DNA from: Lachancea thermotolerans CBS 6340
Lineage: Eukaryota; Ascomycota; Saccharomycetes; Saccharomycetales; Saccharomycetaceae
Length of the DNA: 64,000 nucleotides
NCBI RefSeq assembly: GCF_000142805.1
Contig: NC_013078.1
Span: 829,707 to 893,706 of the forward strand
Reading direction: 5' to 3'
The translations under genes were made by a program, and so were the position numbers. Under the pieces are notes generated by a model, which was given only the letters and a program-made list of their open reading frames with translations, searched no databases and was not told the origin of the DNA. This document shows positions 30,906-42,400 of the stretch, piece after piece (position 1 is the first letter of the stretch; every line of letters begins with the position of its first letter).

Positions 30906-31877
30906 AAAACAGAGGAAATCGTGTTATTAATGTATGTTTTCCTTCCCAAACTGTCCTGCGCGGATCTCAACGTTGGAAAAGAGGCCCCGTAACTTTTGAA
31001 ATATCCTTGACTCCAGACATGAAGTGCAATGTAAGAATTCATTATGTGCTTGTTGTGAAAGGGGCCGGTCCGCCTAAATACCTCGTGTAGACCTCCGTAG
31101 TGTACACCAAGGCTCACGTTTTATTTTCAAGGACCATGGAACGTACGTTTACTCGTATCAAAAATGAAAAGATATCCAAAAACAACCTAGTAGCTCATTA
31201 GAAGTCGAAGCTTTACAAACAAGAAGTACAACGACCTATGTTAATCAGAACCTGAACAAAAAACCAGAGTGCCTCAGTTTTGGGGCCAGCCAGCTACGTT
31301 TCAAGTTATGCCGAGTGGCTTATCCCATTCAATGTGGTCTCTTTTTTAAACAAATGCCTTTCATATGGTCCGTGATAATAATAAAGAGCGGGATGACCCT
31401 CTCAACATCAAGAATCCAAAATTGCTAGTCGGCCATTGGAGGTCCCTAGTTATGCGCCGTTTGAGGTCTTAGCATTCGCCAAAATGTAAGGTGTAGTATT
31501 TCTTGTTTAAAGACCCAGCAGGATTCTGCTTGTAACAATGATGTTAGTTGTTCTCAGAGCTTTTTGAGTAGTTTTTGAACACCCATGCGACTGCGAGACA
31601 GAGCGGTCCACCAAAGGCTACGCGTCACGCTTGAAATCATGCCAATATCTTTAGTATCGATAAGAACAGATCTTCAATACAGTTGCTGATATAGAGTTTG
31701 CAAACTATACATGTCTTAATGCTCTAGCAAGTCGTGTTATACCACAATTCTTATATTCTGTCGTCATGTAATCTCTCACGATATTGTTGAAGGCGCAGGA
31801 TATCTGAATTTCTTCGAAGATAACTCCGAGCTGCTCGAGAGCTTCTTCTTGCCATAGGGATAGACAACGCTCTCACA
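30906..31877. other. intergenic region before the DUP array
   Basis: About 970 bp with no gene recognised. The plus-strand frame 30827-31090 is mostly inside the LTR and is not a gene. Confidence 0.4.
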
Positions 31878-32492
31878 ATGAAAGGGGAAAGAGCAGAAGA
31901 GCATTTGATTCAAACTCCACATGTGGATGATCAAAACCTGAGGCTTCCTCGCGATACTTTCCCTAACAGGTTTCTATACGAGATTAGTCGCCACAGAACC
32001 TTTGTAATTGCTGTTAGCTCGGAGCTGATATTGTATGCTTTTTCGATTTACAGAGGTCTGACCAGCAAGGATCGCGATATAGGGTTTTTGATTGCGCTTT
32101 TTATGATAGTATTAGGATCTACCGGTATTATACTAACAGGCATCATTACCATATGCTTGCTGAACGACTGTGGGACAGATCCATCAAATACACTGCATTT
32201 TATGAAAGAAATAGTTGCTGTAGGACTACAAATGGAAATGAGAGAGTGGGATATTATAGCCGCTAGAATGAACAGGGTTTTTTACCTTAATAATTCATGG
32301 GCAACCCCTTATTTTTTTTACGACGGAGAAGCGTGTCATTCTTTCTTTAAAAACTACTACCTTAAGCATTATTCAAGAGGAGAAAAAACCAGTGGCACGA
32401 ATACATACGGTCTCGAAGAATTTCAACCTTTTGTCGACCAAGCTGTGGAAGCATACAAAAAAAGCGAGACAAGGATGTGCAGTCCATTTTGA
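31878..32492 (+). CDS. DUP-family membrane protein, copy 1 (C-terminal frameshift)
   Basis: 204 residues, good ATG. Layout: charged N-terminus, LPRDTFPNRFLYEISRHR entry motif (about 23-40), two membrane spans (about 42-60 and 72-97), then the DUP core WDIIAARMNRVFY and WATPYFFYDGEACHSFF. Members of this family (DUP240/Cos in S. cerevisiae) are membrane proteins of the endomembrane system; Cos proteins assist multivesicular-body sorting. Compared with copy 2, the last residues are wrong: after AYKK the frame changes at a run of seven A (32457-32463). A -1 shift there restores DKDVQSILNAGS, aligned residue for residue with copy 2 and ending at 32540. Only about the last 20 residues are affected, so the protein may still be made. 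Confidence 0.8.
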   Translation: MKGERAEEHLIQTPHVDDQNLRLPRDTFPNRFLYEISRHRTFVIAVSSELILYAFSIYRGLTSKDRDIGFLIALFMIVLGSTGIILTGIITICLLNDCGTDPSNTLHFMKEIVAVGLQMEMREWDIIAARMNRVFYLNNSWATPYFFYDGEACHSFFKNYYLKHYSRGEKTSGTNTYGLEEFQPFVDQAVEAYKKSETRMCSPF

Positions 32493-32540
32493 ACGCGGGG
32501 TCTCCTTCAGGAAGGATGATTGACGCCAAGAACAAAAGTT

Positions 32541-33363
32541 AGGTGGTTAAACTTGTGGGTGTTTTGCTTTAAATATGTCGTTAAAAAAAAATCTCGAAAT
32601 TTTATTTACTACATCGAGGTTCACCAATTGCCTACTGATAACAAAAATACTCAGTTTGTTCCAAGATTGGTAGCCGAAGAAACTTTGCAGTCTACCAAAA
32701 GATTGTGCGGCGTAGGAAGGAAATAGTAATTTTGTGAGCGCCGGCTGTAAGATCAAAACCAGTGTTACAGCTCTGTGTCCTACCTTAGCTGCAACATCTT
32801 AAGACGTTTGATCAATGTCTCAGCCCTCCTACTACAGCGATTCCAGTAAAAAAAACAGCTTTTCAAAAGGCCACATTTACGCCCTTCGGTGCAAAGCCCT
32901 CTCATTACTCTTAAAGCTAGAAATTAAAAGGCCAACTTTTTAAATCTTTTCAAGAGCAATTTAAGTCGGCATCTTTTTGCTCGAATTAACAGCTGCTCGC
33001 GTTTGGATTAGCGTGGCTTTATAAGACGCAGCGTTGCGAACTGTCCATACACAGCTCTCAATTCTTACCTCGAGTCTTTATATGCGTTAATATATGCCAC
33101 CTCATATAAGAACTTGGATATGCCGACACTCCTTGCATACAGAACATCTAGCGATGGATTCATATGGATATGGGGACGCGCTATAATTGCACTAACGTTT
33201 TAGCAAGCTCGCCTCTGTTCAGACATATACAAGATCATGCCGTTTAATCTCATGTACTACGAAGTTGCCAATGGGCTTAGTAGTTTTAATTAAGCCTTCT
33301 TAAAAGCCTCACGATCGCGCTAAGGGCGCGCTAAGGGGTTCATCCTTGAACTGCTAACAACCC
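32541..33363. other. spacer between DUP copies 1 and 2
   Basis: About 820 bp; no gene recognised. A short tandem GCGCTAAGGG duplication lies near 33316-33337. Confidence 0.35.
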
Positions 33364-34035
33364 ATGATGAGGGAAGAAAGAGTTGAGGAGTACTCACTGC
33401 ATGCATCGCAAGAAGATGACCAAAGCTTGACCCTTCCGCGCGATATATATCCTAACAAATTTTTATACCAGATAAGTCGACATAGAGCGCCCCTGTTCGC
33501 TACTAGCTTGGAGCTGGTTTTGTGCACTCTTTTGATACGTTACTTTATGAAAAAGAATGACAGCTCAGCAAGATTTGAAGCCGTGTCAAGTGTTGTATCA
33601 TTTGGATTACCTCTTGGACTGAGTTTATTCTCTGGTATGGTACACCTAGTCCACAATTGTGGAAAGGCTCCAGTGAACAGAGTGCGCTTTATGGAAGAAA
33701 TAATAGCAGTAGAACCAGGAACTGAAACAAGAAAGTGGGACAGCATAGCCGCTAGATTGAACGCGATTTTTTACTCTAATAATTCACTAGCGACTCCGCA
33801 CTTTTTTTATGATGGAAATGCATGTTATTTTTATTTCAGGCTCCACTACGTGAGGCCTCTTTTTGAGAAGAAAGAATCTAGTTACGCTTTTAGAGAGTTT
33901 CCTGATGAGTTTAAGGCACTAATTCACCAAGCTATGGAGGCGTACAAAAAGGGACTTGACAAAGACTGGCAGCGCCTGCTCAACACCGGTTCTTCTCTAG
34001 GAATCAGAGCGTCGACGTCTGAAAAAATGACATAA
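33364..34035 (+). CDS. DUP-family membrane protein, copy 2 (intact)
   Basis: 223 residues, the only fully intact array member. The N-terminal acidic tail is followed by LPRDIYPNKFLYQISRHR, two membrane spans (about residues 46-65 and 76-98), a WDSIAARLNAIFYSNNSLATPHFFYDGNACYFYF core split over about 125-160, and a charged C-tail beginning EAYKKGLDKDWQ. The ATG is doubled (ATGATG). This copy is the reference against which the damage in copies 1, 3, 4 and 5 can be read. Specific function unknown; the family resembles COS/DUP240 proteins in the order of its membrane spans and its W-D-x-IA...YDG-x-x-C block. Confidence 0.85.
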   Translation: MMREERVEEYSLHASQEDDQSLTLPRDIYPNKFLYQISRHRAPLFATSLELVLCTLLIRYFMKKNDSSARFEAVSSVVSFGLPLGLSLFSGMVHLVHNCGKAPVNRVRFMEEIIAVEPGTETRKWDSIAARLNAIFYSNNSLATPHFFYDGNACYFYFRLHYVRPLFEKKESSYAFREFPDEFKALIHQAMEAYKKGLDKDWQRLLNTGSSLGIRASTSEKMT

Positions 34036-34584
34036 GCGCTTGTCGTCTATGAATGCCTCCTGCTCGGTCTTGTTTTTTCTGTTGATAAAGAGACCCTTGA
34101 TTTTCCTGATGTCGCTTACCTTAGGGTTGCAAGGACACGAGGACATTCAAAAGTCCTGTGTGCTAATAGAGGCGGACCAAACTAATGTCTCTTTCAGGCC
34201 TTCATTTGCTAAATTGAGATTCGCAAACTGCTCTCGGCTATAGCAAGATATTTCAAAAGTTATTCTACTGTTAACGAGTGATCCGAGCGATCAACGACCT
34301 ATCCAAAAGCTACCAGGTATACGCAAAAATTGTGTGTATGTTTGTTTTCTGGATTTTACGCCTTGACGAACTGTTTTGTAAAAACGAGCGCCTTTCAAGA
34401 GCTCTAGTGATTATGTGATACAGCACGTGCTTTCTACACATTATCATTATATACGCGACTCGGATAAATACGCCTATTATAAGTAACGATTTTTAAGCTG
34501 CTTGGCAAACTTGAGCTATCGGAAGGGAAACTCCGAATTACAGCAAATCGTCTCCTAATACTATTTACGCAATAACTCATTTTA
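34036..34584. other. spacer between DUP copies 2 and 3
   Basis: About 550 bp; nothing recognised beyond a short plus frame (34040-34243) without family resemblance. Confidence 0.35.
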
Positions 34585-35024
34585 ACGAAGAAAGAGGAAG
34601 ATGAAGAGCATCTTGTCTCTCCTTCGCTTGCAGCCAATACAGAGTTGAGAGTCCCTTGCGACATTTTCCGTCGCAAGCTTTTATTTGAAGCCGTCCAACA
34701 TAAAAAAAATTTATTATCGTCATAGCCTTAGAGCTGGCATTTTGTGCTTAATCAATATACGTCATTATTAAAAGTGAAAAATATTCTGTCAGAGATAACG
34801 TAAAGTATTTAATGTCACTCGCTGGACTTATAGCTTGATGGATCACCAGTCCTATCACCTCGCCCAAAAGTGATTTGAACACTACTGGCTCAAGGAAATA
34901 CAATTAGTCAACAAAACGTGGCAAAAAGATAGCATATGGTGTGGTCGGCCACCGTATAATCCGATTTTTTCACGAAAATTGTATGTATTACTTCCTTAAT
35001 ATTCATGCGCCAAACTTACAGTAA
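34585..35024 (+). pseudogene. DUP-family pseudogene, copy 3
   Basis: A dead, nearly full-length member. Reading from an ACG at 34585, where the ATG would be, gives an acidic N-terminus and RVPCDIFRRKLLFEAVQH, the array's entry motif. After a frame change in a run of eight A (about 34702-34709), LELAFCA (first membrane span) and then SLAGLIA can be read. Stop codons and a further frame change follow. KEIQLVNKTWQKD and ENCMYYFLNIH are remnants of the core. Multiple stops and shifts exclude a product. Confidence 0.65.
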
Positions 35025-35398
35025 AAACATCAAATATTGCAGCATCTGCACGCGTGTGTCACTAGCGTATTAAAAAAACAAACACTTTTACACTTCGCTA
35101 TGGCCTGTAAGGTTCCAAGATGTTTAGGCGTATCTTTTATGCGGTCAAAACAAACTTAACCCGCAGAGCCTATCCGCCACCCCTTAGAGTTTCAGCAGCC
35201 CCTCGTAAACTTTCTCGTTGTTAGTAGCGACGAACCTGCCAGCCTTCCCGCTTCGTGCCCAATTCTGATTTAACCTTACAAGAACGTATCATCAAACACG
35301 GAGATCTTGAGCTGGATATCTTTTAGCCTTCAGCAAAGTGGAATTCCGGACTAGATACCAAACTTTTCCTAACCACATAGGTGTAAGACACCATTGCA

Positions 35399-36055
35399 AT
35401 AAACGGGGGCGAAGTAGAAGAGTATTTAATTAATTTCATAGAAATAGGAGATGAGAACTTGGGACTTCCATGTGACATTTTTCCCAGCAGGTTTCTTTAC
35501 GAGGTGATCCGGAATAGAAGTGTCCTAATCGGCTTAGGTTCAGCACTGCTAGTGTGCGCTCTTGCTTTCACCATGGCCCGTAAATTCATTAGTGGCGATG
35601 ACCTTGCAGCCATACGAATATTTATCGTAAGTTTAGGAATGGCAGGCACAGCAATCACGGGTGCAATCATCGAGGGTCGAGTCGAGAGCGTGATTTTAAT
35701 GCCATCAAACAAAGTACAATTTATGAAAGAAATAGCGATTCTAGGTCCCGGACTAGAAATGAAAAAGGGGGGCGTTGTTGCTGCTAAGATGAATCCAGTT
35801 TTACACAAAAGCAGCTTATTGGCAACGCCATATTACTTTTACGACGGAGAATCATGCTATTCCTGCTTCAGAAATGAATATCTTCATCCATATTTGAGAA
35901 GAAAGAATACTAACGACACACAAGCATATATTGTCGATGAATTCAAACCCTTTGTCGATCAAGTTTTGAAGTCATATGAGGAGAGTTTGAACAAAGATTT
36001 GCAGCATATGTTAGAAGAAGAGATTTCTGTTGAGAGTCAGCATATCAAGCTATAA
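35399..36055 (+). pseudogene. DUP-family gene copy 4, start codon lost
   Basis: An otherwise complete open frame of 218 codons with no ATG at its head. The frame reads back to an ATA at 35399-35401, followed by N-G-G-E-V-E-E-Y, which lines up with the M-R-E-E-R-V-E-E-Y start of copy 2; an ATG-to-ATA change is the simplest reading. Downstream are LPCDIFPSRFLYEVIRNR, two membrane spans, and the core VAAKMNPVLHKSSLLATPYY followed by FYDGESCYSCF. The tryptophan of the W-D-x-IA motif is replaced (KKGGVVAAKM). The C-tail is complete. The first internal ATG lies in the first membrane region, so a normal product is unlikely unless ATA is used. Confidence 0.7.
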
Positions 36056-37038
36056 CTGTCGGCTTCTAGCGTTTTGCTGCACTCTTTTCCTCCCTCTATC
36101 CTAGTTTATGCAAATCTCAATGTTGACAATAAGACTAGGCCCCTGGTAATGAAACTGCCTTGATTTGGGCGTTGTGAAGTGGTACATGAAGTTACACTTA
36201 AAACATTGCATATAAAAAACGGGCTGCTCTTCGTGAATATCTCGTGTTAGTTTCCACTTCCTAAATTTAGCCTAGTGTGTTACCGTCAAAATTAGTAGAA
36301 GAGACTTTATCTATCAAGGTGGAACGGGTTATTAAAGCCATTTGTTGATAATTGAAGATTAATGCGTCTTGTTAAGGATTAGCTCTTGAGATGTTTTCAG
36401 AAGCCCAACTTTGTGGCCTACTAGTCACAACATACATTTTTAACACTTGATTAATCCTGTTTACCTTAGTCTCACCATCAGAACAGCTAAGCACAAGTCA
36501 GACTCCGTAGTATGCAAAATGATCTGATATAGCCTCTCTAGTATCATAGATTGATAAAAAACGACTCAATTTTGTAAGCCTACATGGAATGTGCCACATT
36601 ATAGCTGAAGAACCACGCATCGAATGTCCTGTTGTTAATAGCAGCGGCTGGTTGCTGGTTGCACATAGACTTGTACGTGTTTGCTGACGATGGCAATTTT
36701 AACCGCACTAGTATAATGATTAAAACTATCTATACTCTGTAGACACGTAAAATGCAAACTGCATCTTACAGGGCAGCGTGTCAAACTAGGAATATTGCTG
36801 ATTTCGTAGCATTCAGGATGCGTATGAGTGGAAAAGTGATTCGGGAAGTACTTCCACAATATGGCCACTTTGAGCTATGATGAGCGCTTTGTTGTATTCA
36901 TGCAGCTCTTGGGTTATAGAGCACTCGACTTGTCATGATTAATATCGCCAAGACCTTGGAGCGTTGAGGCCCATAAAAGAGAAGTCCGAAATATTAAAAA
37001 AATTTCAACATATCTACTAACGCTAAAAACACGGCATA
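36056..37038. other. spacer between DUP copies 4 and 5
   Basis: About 980 bp, AT-rich, with no gene recognised. Length and lack of frames resemble the other spacers of the array. Confidence 0.35.
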
Positions 37039-37654
37039 ATGGAGGGAAAAAGAGCAGGGCAGCATCTGGTCACTCCATCACATATAGACGGCGAGTGTCT
37101 GAAGGTTCCCCGTGACATATTTTCCAGCAAGCTTCTGTATGAAGTGGTCCGGCATAGAGCCGTTCTCACTGCTTTAGGTCTTGAGCTTGCACTGTACTTA
37201 TTTGATTCATACAGCTTTGCAAAGTGAAAGTGCCGATGTTAGAGGAGGCGTTACGGCTGCAGTGGTGGTGGTGACATCTATAATTCTACTTATTACTTGC
37301 ATTCTTTTTGGTATCAATGTGAGCGGTCTACTGCATACTGCGGCGTATAAACTGCAGTTCCTTAGAGAAGTTGAAATGGTAAAGCCAGGAATCGATATGA
37401 GAAAATGGGATTTTATTGCGGCAAAAATGAACGCAAATCTTTATCAAAACAATTCGTTGATTTCGCCATATTATTATTATAATGGCGAGGCCTGTTACTG
37501 TTTCTTCAAAGCCAAATATTTGCTACCTCACCTTGAAAGGAAGGGTGCGAACAGCACAGGTGAAATGCCTCTCTATGATCTGGAGCCTTTTTATGGTCAA
37601 ATATTGGATGCATACGAAGAAAGGACCAAAAAAGAATGGCAGCACATATTATGA
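37039..37654 (+). pseudogene. DUP-family gene copy 5, single frameshift
   Basis: A good ATG and 62 codons read the N-terminus (VPRDIFSSKLLYEVVRHR and the first membrane span), stopping at 37227. The rest of the gene continues in another frame from about 37205: second membrane span, KPGIDMRKWDFIAAKMNANL, then NNSLISPYYYYNGEACYCFF and a C-tail ending EWQHIL at 37654. One indel of one or two bases between about 37190 and 37227 accounts for the break. Recent inactivation is likely, since each half is otherwise clean. Confidence 0.75.
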
Positions 37655-39407
37655 GTGGGCTCATCCTCCGAAGGTTGTTAATTGGTTTCCCTAAATTAGC
37701 TGTTGAATCTCAGCTGCTACACGTAATTTCGATATCGGTGGATAGTGAAATCAATAAAAGAGCTAGCAGACTACGAAATGTTAATTAGTAAGAAGTGGTG
37801 CATCGCCATGATTTTTACCTCTTTAATTTACCCATTACATGTTTTTTGGTGCACCAAGTTTTTTGAGAAAGGTTCAAACTGGCAAATCTTTCCTTTATGC
37901 GGCTGTTTGTGTCTATCTCAGCACGAGCTGTAATCATATCTGCGTTCCACAATGGCGTGACAACTACTTCCATTGTTATACTGGCCCGTCCAAGATGTGC
38001 CGACTTTTGCACTTCAATATTGCTAAATTGTTCGCAAATGGTACGCGTGCATATCTTTTCTATTCATTTTCTCTTTATGGCTCAGCTCATAGAAGAAATT
38101 TGAAGCATAGCATCCTTTTTCTCAAATGCCGTTTTTGATAGGCATGTCTTGCAGCCGAGACAGCTGTTCGAGATTCGTAAGCCATATCAAAACCAGTTTT
38201 GTGTTTCTTTCCCATCTCGTTCTTTAGCCGTAATTACTCAACTCATGGCTAAGCTTCTATTAATTAGTGCACACACCGTTGAGAAGGGGTTAATGAAAGC
38301 TGAAACTTTCACCCTAGTGGCGATATTCCTTTGGACTAACTCGTGTTCCTACCTATCAAACCCATCAAGAATTGCTGTGTAGGCTAATATTTGTTGTTGC
38401 CCGCGAAGCGTTGGATGGCCTCTTCAGCCTTTAGCTTCGCAGTATCTGATGTCGCCAAGTCTCCTAATTTCAAATTTAACTTATTTTAGCAACGGACAAG
38501 TCATTAATAATTCATCTATACTACATTTTAAAGGGGATTGGTAATAAATTGAAAGTTTTTATCAAAAGAATGCATTTAGCCACAAACTGCACGGTATGAC
38601 TTGAATATAGGGTTAGATACACTATAATAATTTGTTTAGTCTATTAATCAACTTTGGGAAATTCAAGCAACCAAACAAAACTCTCAATCTTTTTCGAACT
38701 TACAAGATATAGTAGTTGTAATGTTTAATAAAAGGACACTGTATCTGATTAGTCCAAGGTAAGTTTTTTATTTTGGCCCACTGCTTTTTGTCGCGAATAA
38801 GTTTTAAAGCGGTTAAATACAGCACATGCAGTTGCCCAAATTCGACGCACCACTGTGATTGGTTATACCACTCTGCGATCAAACTTCCTCCGGCTCTGAA
38901 ACCCGCTTCCAAGATGTCACACCGCTCATCCTCCTTTTCTTTTTAGGGGCGCCCGTCCTGCAACGTGAATTCTCGAGGAAGTCACATGGCTGAAAGACTA
39001 AATAAAAAAGCAGGTGTCGACCAAGTACAGAGGACGAGCCTTTCTTCAGTGTTTGGTTGAGAGCTCGTGGCAACTATTACATTTGATAAGCTCTCCAGAG
39101 CTTATCTCTATGCAGCGTGCTGCTGTCTTTGCTCGGGGCTACGAAATATGAGAGTACTGTGACCGCCCGATAGTCATCTTCAACATAACGCGCTAGACAC
39201 CAGCTCAACGCGCAACAAAGCCAAGTGAATATCACGTCTCAGTGATTAACTACCTAGCTTCCGCACCCACAGCTTCCTTACCTACAATTCATAAAACCAC
39301 AGGATACTCACTCGTTCACAATTACCGCTCCTCACCATTGCAGCGAAAATGTATATATAAGCAAATACGTTGTTGAATTCTCACCACGCCGACAACTGGG
39401 CGCAGGT
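37655..39407. other. intergenic region between the DUP array and the first helicase
   Basis: About 1.75 kb. Short overlapping frames at 37745-38140 and 38149-38382 are not recognised and look like chance frames. No tRNA or LTR seen. Confidence 0.4.
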
Positions 39408-39413
39408 CACGTG
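39408..39413 (+). promoter_or_regulatory. E-box (GTCACGTGAG) 68 bp upstream of helicase 1
   Basis: A CACGTGA core, matching the Cbf1-type consensus RTCACGTG, lies close to the helicase start. The second helicase has CACGTGA 40 bp before its ATG, so this may be a shared promoter element. Confidence 0.4.
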
Positions 39414-39480
39414 AGCCCACACTCAGTCACGAGACTCCGAGCTTATCATTTTTTTGAGAGCTCTTCCCTCTTCCCCGCAC

Positions 39481-42400
39481 ATGGAGAAAATATCCGATCG
39501 CTTCGCGGCTATCGACGGGTTCCTCGTCAAGAAGGACAAAAGCGGCCTAAGAAGGATTGTAAACACTATTTCGACTACCTTCAAACCTAACAAGCAGGAA
39601 GCACGGTGTATCGAGAAGCTTCAATTAAGAAACCTAGCACTCTATTTCGACTGTAAAGACGACCTGCTCCCTCACGATTGTCCGCTGCTCTTCAAGACTG
39701 TGAGCAGCAAAAGAAAGCTCTTTTATCATACAGAGGATGGTATAAAAGTGGTCAAGTCGGGGAAAACCAGTAGCAGGGATATGCGGCGCGCGATTGAGCA
39801 TGCCGTCATTGAGATACCGCTCTCTGGCTCGCAGAAAAAGTACCTCGTTGACTGCCAAGACGGTATCGACCAAAGGTTATGGCGTGAAGGTAGAGCCATG
39901 GCCCCTCTTCAAAACAGCAATAACTCGCACATAACTCGCACACTCGCCTGCGACACTTTGTTGTTTACTCCACAGGACTACGCACTGCTCCGCTCTTTCG
40001 CCTTGGAAAAAGTACTCTACGAGGCAGAGAGTATTTCGATATTTGAGCACTGTCATCGAAAGGCTCTTCAAAACCTCGAGGAAAAGGGCCAAGGGGACCT
40101 ACTCGAAGAGAAAATTACTGGCAAGCAATTCCACCTGTTGCTTCAAAAAAACACCGTCAGGGCGTATGGGAGGATCATGAGCTCTCTCTACTTTATCCTG
40201 GTGAACTTCCACAGGCTGTCGCTTTCAACAAGAGTCGCGGATCCTGCAATAAATCGCGCGCTGCTTCTGGACAGTATAGGCTGTTCCTACAACGTCGAAT
40301 CCAAAGCTTCTCATCTTCAAGAGATTATGTGCATCATGCTCAAAAATACTGACCACGCGTCGCTCTTACAGCTGCTTGCACGTATGTTGCCTTTCAATCT
40401 CGAGGGGTATGTCGACAAAAACCAAACTTTAGGATACTATGAAACTGAGGAGATTTGCGAGCGCTTGGTAGCGATGCGAACATGGGTCAAGTACGTGGCG
40501 CTCTCGGCAAAAACGGGCGATGAAGAGGTCATATTTCTTGAGAACGACCCAGCTAGCACTTGGGGTGTGCTCAGCAGCTACTACCGTGAAATCGCACGGG
40601 AGAGTAAGAAGTTAGATTTAGCAACTCTGCGCTTCATCTCACGGGACATCGTGTGTGTCTCCGGCAAAACATTTGGGCGGTGCTATATACGGGACTTTTA
40701 CAGCGGCCTGGAACAAAGATTCGACGCCTTATGGATGCAGCTTAACAAGTATTATTCGGTGAGGAGCATCCAAGCGGTCGAGGAACTGCTCTTCTACGAT
40801 GAAAGCATGTCCTTATCCGAGGGAAAAAGCTGTCCATATTTCTCGTTCGAAAATGTATTCCCCATGGATGTTCGTAGGAGCCTGCTGCCGCGTGGGAGAA
40901 AAGCCCTGACCGAAGCTGAACAGAGAGTAGTGCTTGACACAATTGAGGAAATGACACGTGCAGTGATGTGGATAACATGGCTCGCCGCTGGTACTCCTTA
41001 CGCGTTTGCGGAGCTGCAAGATCTTGCATATGCGGGAGAGCGGCGGAACGTTTACGTGGATGAAGATTTTCGGCGTATCAAGCTGGCCACATGTTACAAC
41101 CAAAATGGCGACATACTGTATCTCGTCAAGTGGCTGGATAGTCACACATCCTCCTACCTGGCATTTTTAATCCTTGTTATCAGTAAAATTCAGCTAGAGC
41201 TGCTCAACGAGATGCGGTCCATATTCGACCATCCAAGACACAACGAAATGCGTCACAGTGCTGCCAATATACGTTCCTCAAAATACACTACTCCCATGAA
41301 GAAAACGTGCAAGGCACTCTTGAGTGAGTTTCTGTTTGTAGACGCCTCACAGGCCAAATTGGTTAGCGAAAAGCGGTTTCAAGAAGTTTGCAAGGAGTAT
41401 CCCAAAAGAACTGCACCCTTGGAAAGATTGAACTTTCCTCAGCTGAGGCAAGGCATGACTGCCTTGGTGCAGCGTAAGTTAGAAGGGCATCGGAGTCAAG
41501 CAGGCGCAGCGCATCCATCTACATCTGCATACCTCGCAGACCATTGGCCTAAAATGGGTACTGGTATGTACGGATTGGACAGCCTATTACTCGAAAGTCT
41601 GCAAGGACCGACCGCATACATGACACAGAGAGAACTCAGCGAACAATGGAACCTGTCAATGGATCTTGGAGTAAATACCGAGGACGAGCCTCAGTCAACT
41701 GGCAATACTTTAAAAGGTGGTCTGCAGAGAGCAGGGCTGGTCCCTGATGATCTTTTTCTTGCAGGTCGGATGCTCTACGGAGAACAGTTTGCATTTCGCA
41801 ATACAGACCAGACCTTTGCGTGTATTAGCGCGTACATGTCAGATGAAAAGGTTATTGCAGTGCAGGCACCAACAGGATTTGGAAAAACACTGGTGTTCCA
41901 GCTGCCATTAATTTGCTATGCCATGAAAAAGCTGCAAACGGTATCGTTTGTTTTTGTGCCTGACGCAGCGCTAGTTGCAGCAACAACACATAGGCTTAGA
42001 TCAAAAAGTTGCCTGCGGGTTGGGAGTGTCGAGTTCTTGATACATAAAGGATTGGTGGGAGACGACCCCTTTCAAGATGTTTATGTGGGTACTTTTAGCG
42101 ACGCAATTGATCACCGACTCATTGAATTGATGAAACACTGGAAAGAGCAGTTTCCCGAGACGCAACTTGGCCTACTTGTTTTCGACGAGTTCCAGAATTT
42201 GCCAGATGTGGAAAGTTATTGCAAGACTCCACTTCACTTACCCAAAGATATTGACATCGAACAGTTTCAGAGGCTGATACTAACCACGGCGACAGGAAGT
42301 CAGGGCTCTTCAGAAAAGGCACTCCGAGAGCTGGGGCTAAAGGGTCGGCTCGAAATCCAGCCGGTATGGGGGGATTCAGAGGGAGATACTTGCTTTGTCA

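Noticed and set aside
39454-39480. Nine-codon extension of helicase 1
   Set aside because: It would need a TTG start; the ATG at 39481 matches the start of the second helicase exactly.
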